DNA of 5,623 nt from JAFGWO01 sp965603295 (GTDB lineage Bacteria; BMS3Abin14), in contig CBFDCL010000112.1 of assembly GCA_965603295.1 (NCBI GenBank), positions 1-5,623 on the forward strand, given 5' to 3'. Below the pieces are notes generated by a model. That model was not told where the DNA came from and did not search any database. It worked only from the letters and a program-made list of their open reading frames with translations. The position numbers and the translations under genes were made by a program. Numbering within the stretch: the first letter of the stretch is position 1; each line of letters opens with the position of its first letter. This document shows, in pieces, positions 1 through 4,236 of the stretch.

Positions 1-20
1 ACCCTCAACCCTCAACCCTC
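1..20. repeat. Short tandem heptanucleotide repeat (ACCCTCA)
   Basis: The window opens with ACCCTCA, ACCCTCA and the near copy ACCCTCC head to tail. Read on the other strand the unit is GTTGAGG, the same size and general shape as the GTTTGAA and GTTAAAC units found at 302-411 and 5517-5602. The array may continue off the left edge. No gene is visible in bases 1-105, which are pyrimidine-rich spacer. Confidence 0.7.
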
Positions 21-40
21 CCTTCCTCTGCACTCCCTGT

Positions 41-67
41 CCCGAGGAAGCGCAGCGCGTCAAAGGG
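41..67. repeat. Dispersed intergenic repeat, copy 1
   Basis: This 27-base stretch begins CCCGAGGAAG and ends AGCGCGTCAAAGGG. It resembles copy 2 at 330-359, sharing AGCGCGTC then A or G then AAGGG at the right end and a CCC...GAG..AAG pattern at the left. The general form, CCCTGAGC ... GTCGAAGGG, recalls a widespread class of palindromic intergenic repeats in bacterial genomes. That family link is from memory and was not searched. Confidence 0.6.
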
Positions 68-76
68 TGCGCTTTT
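54..76 (+). terminator. Possible weak intrinsic terminator of an upstream gene
   Basis: AGCGCGTC (54-61) can pair with GGTGCGCT (66-73) across an AAAG loop, giving 8 pairs of which two are G-T wobbles. The stem runs into only four T residues (73-76). It lies inside repeat copy 1, upstream of the thi promoter, where the end of a neighbouring transcript would be expected. The short T tract makes this a weak call, and the pairing may simply be a property of the repeat. Confidence 0.3.
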
Positions 77-105
77 GCGTTGGAATTGGTCTTACCTCTT
101 TTTTT

Positions 106-134
106 TTGACATATTTACTCCATTGTTCTACACT
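106..134 (+). promoter_or_regulatory. Sigma70-type promoter of the thiFGHSE operon
   Basis: A perfect -35 box TTGACA (106-111) and a TACACT -10 box (129-134; four of six consensus bases) are separated by exactly 17 bases. Transcription would start near base 141, about 8 bases before the TPP aptamer. That position, immediately in front of a riboswitch, is the main reason to believe it. A run of nine T residues (99-107) overlaps the -35 box. Confidence 0.8.
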
Positions 135-148
135 TAAATTGAAAGTAA

Positions 149-225
149 CCGTTAGGGGCGCTCCAGTATGGGCTGAGAACGGACCCTTAGAACCTGACCT
201 GGGTAATGCCAGCGTAGGGAAACGG
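149..225 (+). ncRNA. TPP riboswitch (THI element) aptamer
   Basis: This aptamer binds thiamin pyrophosphate and controls the thi operon downstream. All conserved parts are visible. P1 is CCGTT (149-153) with AACGG (221-225). P2 is AGGG (154-157) with CCCT (184-187). A short P3 follows, 160-163 with 170-173. The pyrimidine-sensing CTGAGA is at 173-178. CCTGA (193-197) and the conserved 3' block TAATGCCAGCGTAGGGAA (204-221) form the pyrophosphate-sensing arm. P5 is CTGG (199-202) with CCAG (209-212). P3 is unusually short with a six-base loop. Position before thi genes and after a promoter agrees with the call. Confidence 0.97.
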
Positions 226-266
226 CGGCAAGACAGAAACAGTTTTCATTTTGTCGTGCAACCGCT
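224..266 (+). promoter_or_regulatory. Predicted antiterminator of the TPP riboswitch
   Basis: GGCGG (224-228) can pair with CCGCT (262-266, one wobble). Beyond a three-base bulge, 229-230 pair with 257-258, and 232-238 pair with 249-255. The lower strands reuse the 3' half of P1 (224-225) and the 5' half of the terminator stem (262-266), as needed for mutually exclusive folds. With TPP bound, P1 holds its strand and the terminator forms; without TPP this structure would block the terminator. The pairing was drawn by eye, with no energy calculation. Confidence 0.5.
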
Positions 267-291
267 CCCGCGCTGGGGGTGGTTTTTTTTT
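260..291 (+). terminator. Riboswitch-controlled intrinsic terminator
   Basis: AACCGCTCCC (260-269) pairs with GGGGGTGGTT (275-284) across a GCGCT loop, giving ten pairs with two G-T wobbles. It runs straight into nine T residues (283-291). It begins 34 bases after the aptamer's P1 and is the evident expression platform: TPP binding should favour it and stop transcription before thiF. This indicates control of transcription rather than of translation initiation, and the terminator lies well over 100 bases from the thiF start. Confidence 0.88.
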
Positions 292-301
292 GGAACGAAA
301 A

Positions 302-323
302 GTTTGGATGTTTGGAGTTTGAG
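302..323. repeat. Heptanucleotide repeat run (GTTTGGA/GTTTGAG)
   Basis: Three related seven-base units lie close together: GTTTGGA (302-308), one extra T, GTTTGGA (310-316) and GTTTGAG (317-323). They begin just after the riboswitch terminator. They belong to the same degenerate heptamer family seen at 359-411 and downstream of thiC. Confidence 0.6.
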
Positions 324-329
324 AGCCTG

Positions 330-359
330 CCCTGAGCAAGCTTAAAGCGCGTCGAAGGG
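330..359. repeat. Dispersed intergenic repeat, copy 2
   Basis: This 30-base element begins CCCTGAGCAAG and ends AGCGCGTCGAAGGG. It matches copy 1 (41-67) closely at the right end and loosely at the left, with a 3-base length difference. Its ends, CCCTGAGC and GTCGAAGGG, are roughly inverted relative to each other. It sits between the riboswitch terminator and thiF, so it is transcribed in the operon leader when the terminator is bypassed. Confidence 0.6.
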
Positions 360-411
360 TTTGAAATTTGGGGTTTGAAACACGTTAAACATTAAACATT
401 TAACGTTAAAC
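359..411. repeat. Composite heptanucleotide array upstream of thiF
   Basis: The stretch reads as seven-base units: GTTTGAA (359), ATTTGGG (366), GTTTGAA (373), four spacer bases, then GTTAAAC (384), ATTAAAC (391), ATTTAAC (398) and GTTAAAC (405). ACGTTAAA (382-389) and TTTAACGT (399-406) also form a perfect 8-base inverted repeat. Bases 382-397 recur exactly at 5580-5595 beyond thiC. A loose promoter-like pair, TTGAAA (375-380) and TTTAAC (399-404) with an 18-base spacer, falls inside the array. I give that little weight because the repeat itself is AT-rich. Confidence 0.75.
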
Positions 412-434
412 AAATTGATTAATTGTGAGATCTC

Positions 435-1199
435 ATGAGAACGCACCAACAGCTCACTGAGCACCAAAAGGATCTCTATGGCCGGAACATCCTGGTTCCC
501 GGCATCGGGGAGGAGGGGCAGCTCGCCCTTCTCGGAAGCCGGGTTCTGGTGGTGGGTGCCGGGGGGCTTGGGAGCCCTGTTCTTTTCTATCTCGCCGCCG
601 CCGGCGTGGGGACTCTCGGGATCGCGGACGGGGATCGGGTGGAGGTTTCCAACCTGCAGCGCCAGATCCTGCACGGGGCCGGGAGTGTTGGTGAGGAAAA
701 GACCGCCTCGGCCCGGGATGCGCTCTTGAGGATCCGGCCCGACCTGGAAATCGAATTTTTCCCCTTCCGGCTGGATCAAGGGAACGCCGGGGAGACCGTT
801 TCGGGTTTCGATTTTGTCGTGGATGCCTCCGACAGCTTCGAGTCGAAGTTCCTCGTCAACGATGCCTGCGTCAGGGAAGGAAAACCCTTTTCCCACGCCG
901 GTGTTCGGGGGCTCTACGGACAGGCCATGACTGTTGTGCCTGGCGAGGGACCCTGCTACCGATGCGTGTTCCAGGAGGCGCCGGAGGGGTCCGTTAAGTC
1001 CGGAGGCAGCGATAGCGGGATCCTCGGCAGTGTGGCCGGGGTCCTGGGAGCCATCCAGGCCACCGAAGCGGTCAAGTACATCATCGGGTTGGGCGGACTT
1101 CTCACCGGGCGGATCCTGACCTGGGACGCGGTGACCATGGTGTTCCGGAACGTGGAACTGCCCGTGGATCTTCGGTGTGACACGTGCCGCGCGGCATGA
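435..1199 (+). CDS. thiF: ThiS adenylyltransferase ThiF (E1-like, ThiF/MoeB/HesA family)
   Basis: This enzyme activates the C-terminal glycine of the sulfur carrier ThiS with ATP, giving ThiS-acyl-adenylate, the precursor of the thiocarboxylate used for thiazole formation. The 254-residue protein shows the nucleotide-binding loop GAGGLG (41-46), SNLQRQ with Arg76 (72-77), the Mg/ATP-region Asp130 in VVDASDS, and two zinc-binding pairs, CYRC (174-177) and CDTC (248-251). Length fits the single-domain family, with no rhodanese domain. It could be confused with MoeB; the choice of ThiF rests on its thi neighbours. An oddity: the cysteine that forms an acyl disulfide with ThiS in E. coli (Cys184) is replaced, by alignment on the following GILG, by about Gly191. 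The ATG at 435 has only a weak GAG upstream. It is the first gene behind the riboswitch. Confidence 0.93.
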   Translation: MRTHQQLTEHQKDLYGRNILVPGIGEEGQLALLGSRVLVVGAGGLGSPVLFYLAAAGVGTLGIADGDRVEVSNLQRQILHGAGSVGEEKTASARDALLRIRPDLEIEFFPFRLDQGNAGETVSGFDFVVDASDSFESKFLVNDACVREGKPFSHAGVRGLYGQAMTVVPGEGPCYRCVFQEAPEGSVKSGGSDSGILGSVAGVLGAIQATEAVKYIIGLGGLLTGRILTWDAVTMVFRNVELPVDLRCDTCRAA

Positions 1200-1221
1200 A
1201 AAATAGTGGAGGGTGTTAAGA

Positions 1222-1992
1222 ATGGATAAGGCGCTTGTGATCGGCGGGAGGAACTTTTCCTCGCGACTTTTGATGGGTACCGGAAAGTTTTCCTCCTCCC
1301 AAGTGATGAGGGATTCCCTCGATGCCTCCGGGACCCAGATCGTGACGGTGGCCCTTCGGAGGGTGGAGCTTGAAAACCCGGAAGACAGCATTATGTCCTA
1401 CATTGACCGGGATCGGTACGTCCTGCTCCCGAATACGTCCGGTGCAAGGGACGCCGAGGAGGCGGTGAGGCTGGCCCGGCTCGCCAGGGCCGCCGGGGGC
1501 GGGTCCTTCATCAAGCTGGAGGTGACCCCCGACCCGAACTATCTTCTCCCGGACCCCGTGGAGACCCTCAAGGCGGCCGAGATCCTGGTAAAGGATGGCT
1601 TTACGGTCCTTCCCTACATCAATGCCGACCCTGTCTTGGCCAAGCGTCTCGAGGACGCGGGCACCGCCACCGTTATGCCCCTGGGCTCGCCCATTGGCAC
1701 CAACAGGGGGCTCAAGACCAGGGACGCGGTGGCCATGATCGTGGAGATGGCCCGGGTCCCGGTGGTCGTGGACGCCGGGCTGGGATCTCCCTCCCACGCC
1801 GCGGAAGCCATGGAGTTAGGAGCGGATGCGGTCCTGGTCAACACCGCCATCGCCGTTGCCGGCGACCCGGTGGCCATGGCCGCGGCCTTTAAAAAAGGGG
1901 TCGAGGCCGGGAGAGAGGGCTACCTCGCGGGGATCGGAAAGCCTCGGGCTAGAGCAGAGGCCTCCAGCCCGTTGACGGGATTTTTGAGGTGA
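1222..1992 (+). CDS. thiG: Thiazole synthase ThiG
   Basis: ThiG is a cytoplasmic TIM-barrel enzyme that condenses 1-deoxy-D-xylulose 5-phosphate, dehydroglycine and the ThiS thiocarboxylate into the thiazole phosphate moiety of thiamin. With the start at 1222 the protein is 256 residues, the usual family length. The Schiff-base lysine is visible as Lys98 in FIKLEV. MPLGSPIGTNRGL (152-164) and VDAGLGSPSHAAEAMELG (183-200) are family signatures of the phosphate-binding side of the barrel. GGAGGG (1208-1213) is well spaced for the ATG at 1222. The in-frame GTG at 1213 overlaps that ribosome binding site, so it is rejected as a start. The gene starts 22 bases after thiF and ends 3 bases before thiH, the usual partner of ThiG. 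Confidence 0.97.
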   Translation: MDKALVIGGRNFSSRLLMGTGKFSSSQVMRDSLDASGTQIVTVALRRVELENPEDSIMSYIDRDRYVLLPNTSGARDAEEAVRLARLARAAGGGSFIKLEVTPDPNYLLPDPVETLKAAEILVKDGFTVLPYINADPVLAKRLEDAGTATVMPLGSPIGTNRGLKTRDAVAMIVEMARVPVVVDAGLGSPSHAAEAMELGADAVLVNTAIAVAGDPVAMAAAFKKGVEAGREGYLAGIGKPRARAEASSPLTGFLR

Positions 1993-1995
1993 ACC

Positions 1996-3150
1996 ATGTC
2001 GTTCTACGATGAATTCCGGAATTTTTCCTGGGAAACCATCAGGGAAGAGGTACACGGTTGCGGGGAAGGGGACGTCAGGCGGGCCCTGCTGTCGGGGGAT
2101 CCCGGGCTGAGTGGACTGACCAGCCTCCTTTCGCCGGCTGCCGACAGTTCCCTGGAGGAGATCGCTCGGGGAGCGCAGCGGGTGACGGAACGCCGGTTCG
2201 GGAGGGTGATCAGCCTGTACGCCCCCCTATACCTTTCCAGCAGCTGCAGCAACTCGTGCCTTTACTGCAGTTTCAAGGCGGGGAACGAAATCGACCGCAC
2301 CACCCTGTCCCCCGAACAGGTGGAAGGTGAAGGGAGATGGCTCCGGGAGCAGGGCTTCCGGCATATTCTCCTCGTCTCCGGGGAGGACCAACGGGCAGTC
2401 AGCATGGATTACCTGCGTGAAGTGGTCACGCGGTTGCGGGCCATTTTCGATTCCATCTCCATCGAGATCTATCCCATGGAAACAGAGGAATACACCCAGC
2501 TGGCCAATGATGGGGTGGATGGTCTCACCGTCTACCAGGAAACCTACAACAAGGGACGTTATGCCGAGGTGCACAGGGGGGGACGCAAGCGCGATTACCG
2601 TTGGAGGCTCGAAACCCCCGAGAGGGGGGGGGAGGCTGGTTACCGGCGCAGCGGCATCGGCGCCCTATTGGGGCTCAGCGACAGGAGGGTGGAAGCCGTT
2701 TTCCTCGCTCTGCACGCGCGCTACCTGATGAAGCGTTTCTGGAGGACCCAGGTGACCATCTCCTTCCCGAGACTGCGGCCAGCCGTGGGAGGATATGCTC
2801 CCCCGGAACCGGTCTCGGACAGGGACTTAGTCCACATGCTCACGGCCTTGCGCCTTTTGTTTCCCGATGCCGGTCTCCTGCTCTCAACGCGGGAACCGGC
2901 CGACTTTCGGAACAACATGATCCCCCTGGGGGTGACCTCCATGAGTGCTGGTTCGCGCACGTCCCCGGGGGGGTACACCCTGTCCTCCGGTTCGGAGGGA
3001 CAGTTCGAGATCTCCGATCACAGGACCCCCGCTGAGATGGCCGAGGTGCTCCAGGGTATGGGGTATGAACCGGTCTGGAAGGATTGGGACACGGAATTTA
3101 TCCCCGCCCCGGATTTCCCGGAAGGTGAGGAGGAATCCGTATGCTGCTGA
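1996..3150 (+). CDS. thiH: 2-iminoacetate synthase (tyrosine lyase) ThiH
   Basis: ThiH is a radical S-adenosylmethionine enzyme that cleaves tyrosine into p-cresol and dehydroglycine (2-iminoacetate), which ThiG uses in making thiazole. The CX3CX2C cluster motif is Cys84, Cys88, Cys91 (CSNSCLYC), followed by the SAM-region VSGE (127-130). Family blocks RLETPER (204-210), SFPRLRP (256-262), STRE (297-300) and WKDWD (361-365) match what I recall of E. coli ThiH. The 384 residues are normal length. GAGGTG (1986-1991), overlapping the end of thiG, serves as ribosome binding site. The last 10 bases overlap thiS, giving the C-terminus SVCC. Use of ThiH instead of the oxygen-dependent ThiO points to anaerobic life. 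A run of nine G residues (2624-2632) lies inside the gene, with the frame intact. Confidence 0.96.
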   Translation: MSFYDEFRNFSWETIREEVHGCGEGDVRRALLSGDPGLSGLTSLLSPAADSSLEEIARGAQRVTERRFGRVISLYAPLYLSSSCSNSCLYCSFKAGNEIDRTTLSPEQVEGEGRWLREQGFRHILLVSGEDQRAVSMDYLREVVTRLRAIFDSISIEIYPMETEEYTQLANDGVDGLTVYQETYNKGRYAEVHRGGRKRDYRWRLETPERGGEAGYRRSGIGALLGLSDRRVEAVFLALHARYLMKRFWRTQVTISFPRLRPAVGGYAPPEPVSDRDLVHMLTALRLLFPDAGLLLSTREPADFRNNMIPLGVTSMSAGSRTSPGGYTLSSGSEGQFEISDHRTPAEMAEVLQGMGYEPVWKDWDTEFIPAPDFPEGEEESVCC

Positions 3151-3341
3151 CGGTCAACGGTGAGAAGAGGGAGGTTGATACGGGGATCACCGTTACCGGC
3201 CTCCTCGACGATCTCGGGATCGAGCCCGGAAGCGTCGTGGTGGAGAGGAACCTCACGATTCTGAAGCGGGAGGACCACGGGGAGGAGATCCTCGCGGATG
3301 GGGACACGGTGGAGATCATCAGGATGGTGGACGGTGGCTAG
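3141..3341 (+). CDS. thiS: Sulfur carrier protein ThiS
   Basis: ThiS is a small ubiquitin-fold protein whose C-terminal Gly-Gly is adenylated by ThiF and converted to a thiocarboxylate, the sulfur donor for ThiG. The 66-residue product begins MLLTVNGEKREV, has the DGDTVEI turn-strand segment near residues 53-59 and ends MVDGG, so the essential terminal diglycine is intact. Size is typical. GAGGAGG (3127-3133) stands 7 bases before the ATG and is one of the strongest ribosome binding sites in the operon, which suits a carrier needed in excess. It overlaps thiH by 10 bases, and its stop codon lies inside the first codons of thiE. Lying after thiH instead of before thiG is a less familiar gene order. 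Confidence 0.96.
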   Translation: MLLTVNGEKREVDTGITVTGLLDDLGIEPGSVVVERNLTILKREDHGEEILADGDTVEIIRMVDGG

Positions 3342-4005
3342 GGGAAAAAGAGAGGCCAGGAAAGAGCTTTTCGAAGGGGTGGATCTTTACCCCGTGATCG
3401 GCGAGCGGTTCTGCAATGGAAGACCCTCCCGGGAGGTCCTCGAGGGCGTGATCCAGGGGGGCGCGAAGATCGTTCAGCTCCGCGAGAAGGAACTGCCCCT
3501 CCGGGAGGTCTTTGCCCGCGCTGAGCTGTTCCGGGAGATCACCGCCCGGGAGGGGGTACTCCTGGTGATCAACGACCGGGTGGACATCGCCCTGGCCGTG
3601 GACGCGGACGGGGTCCATCTTGGACAGGAGGATCTGTCCGTGACCGCCGCGCGAAGGATCGCGCCGGATCTCCTCATCGGGGTGTCAACCCACTCCCTGG
3701 AGGAGGCTCTGGCCGCCCATGATGGTGGGGCGGACTATGTGAACGTGGGGCCGGTTTTTCCCACCAACACCAAAGAAGGGCTCGTCAGAACCCTCGGACC
3801 CGGTGCGGTGAACGACATCGGCGAGCGGGCAGGAATCCCGTTCACGGTTATGGGGGGGATCAAGGAGGAGAACATTTCGGAGGTGCTCACCCGCGGCGCG
3901 CGGAGGGTTGCTGTGGTCACCGCGGTGACCAAGGCAGCCGATATCCCCGGGGCGACCCGGTCCCTTGTGGACCGTATCCAGGGTCAAAACCCTTTTGGTC
4001 GATGA
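3334..4005 (+). CDS. thiE: Thiamin-phosphate synthase ThiE
   Basis: ThiE joins HMP pyrophosphate and thiazole phosphate to give thiamin phosphate and pyrophosphate. Translated from GTG 3334 it is 223 residues, close to family length. Motifs: QLREK (48-52), INDRVDIA (79-86), GVHLGQ (93-98), GVSTHS (116-121), GPVFPTNTK (139-147), VMGGI (172-176) and VVTAV (194-198). These are the substrate- and phosphate-binding loops of the (beta/alpha)8 barrel. The start is inferred: the frame stays open to an ATG at 3298, but that would put 44 bases inside thiS. GTG 3334 overlaps the thiS stop by 8 bases, has AGGA (3321-3324) upstream and gives a usual N-terminus. GTG 3379 is a shorter alternative. No thiD domain is fused. 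Confidence 0.94.
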   Translation: MARGKREARKELFEGVDLYPVIGERFCNGRPSREVLEGVIQGGAKIVQLREKELPLREVFARAELFREITAREGVLLVINDRVDIALAVDADGVHLGQEDLSVTAARRIAPDLLIGVSTHSLEEALAAHDGGADYVNVGPVFPTNTKEGLVRTLGPGAVNDIGERAGIPFTVMGGIKEENISEVLTRGARRVAVVTAVTKAADIPGATRSLVDRIQGQNPFGR

Positions 4006-4036
4006 GGTTTTCTGAATTGTTGATAAAATAGATAAG

Positions 4037-4066
4037 ATGACCTTTATTAAATTTCGCTGGTATGAT
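4037..4066 (+). promoter_or_regulatory. Putative thiC promoter (extended -10)
   Basis: TATGAT (4061-4066, five of six consensus bases) is preceded by TGG (4058-4060), forming an extended -10 element. ATGACC (4037-4042, four of six) lies 18 bases upstream as a -35 box. Transcription would start near 4073, leaving a leader of about 164 bases before thiC. The match is good for one found by eye, but the region is AT-rich, so chance is possible. A second weaker pair, TTGATA (4020-4025) with TTTATT (4043-4048), also exists. Confidence 0.45.
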
Positions 4067-4075
4067 AAACATACC
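4059..4075. promoter_or_regulatory. Inverted repeat over the thiC -10 box
   Basis: GGTATG (4059-4064) and CATACC (4070-4075) form a perfect 6-base inverted repeat around ATAAA. It covers the putative -10 box and the expected start of transcription, where a repressor operator could act. It is not followed by T residues, so it is not an intrinsic terminator on this strand. No binding protein can be named. Confidence 0.4.
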
Positions 4076-4136
4076 GCCCAGAAAAAAAGGTGACGGGAGA
4101 AAAGGCGCGGCGAACAGGAGCAAGGAAGGAAAAAGA

Positions 4137-4175
4137 GTGACCACCTCGGGGGAAAACGATCCCTCAGGTCTTCAC
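4137..4175 (+). other. Possible hairpin in the thiC leader
   Basis: ACCT (4143-4146) pairs with AGGT (4066+100 to 4169, that is 4166-4169). After one C-C mismatch, 4148-4151 pair with 4161-4164, including one wobble. Outside an internal loop, GTGA (4137-4140) pairs with TCAC (4172-4175). The total is 12 pairs in two blocks. No T tract follows. It could be a structured leader element or chance pairing in GC-rich DNA. Confidence 0.3.
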
Positions 4176-4236
4176 CCTGCCTCGCCCCTCGGAACGTCAC
4201 AGTAGGCCCCTGGCCAGGAAAAGGAGTGAACGGATC

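Larger units (their letters stand above)
4006..4236 (+). other. 231-base spacer between thiE and thiC
   Basis: The first 70 bases are AT-rich and hold the putative thiC promoter. The middle (about 4079-4138) is strongly purine-rich. The last 100 bases hold a possible hairpin, a 10-base palindrome CCTGGCCAGG (4209-4218) and the thiC ribosome binding site AAGGAG (4221-4226). No TPP aptamer signature (CTGAGA, or the TAATGCCAGCGTAGGG block) and no clear cobalamin-box signature is visible. I see no intrinsic terminator with a T tract after thiE, so readthrough from the upstream operon into thiC remains possible. Confidence 0.7.

Noticed and set aside
1..20. Telomere-like repeat marking a linear replicon end
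   Set aside because: The unit resembles CCCTAA-type repeats only in passing. It matches the heptad style of the other spacers, and the window edge is arbitrary.
67..345. 92-codon open frame on the + strand upstream of thiF
   Set aside because: It runs through the promoter, the TPP aptamer and the terminator, whose conserved RNA features explain the sequence. The product has no recognisable domain.
359..411. CRISPR array
   Set aside because: The repeats are seven-base, contiguous and degenerate, without unique spacers of constant length.
342..1391. Long open frame (349 codons) on the minus strand, opposite thiF
   Set aside because: It lies antisense to a thiF with all family motifs. Its product is low-complexity, rich in Pro, Gly and His, and resembles no family I know. 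Such shadows are expected in GC-rich genes.
4062..4205. 47-codon open frame in the thiE-thiC spacer
   Set aside because: Its ATG lies inside the putative -10 box and inverted repeat, it has no ribosome binding site, and the product is a basic, low-complexity peptide from a purine-rich leader.
4006..4236. A second TPP riboswitch or a cobalamin riboswitch before thiC
   Set aside because: I looked for CTGAGA, the TAATGCCAGCGTAGGG block and B12-box-like sequence and found none. A covariance-model search would settle it.
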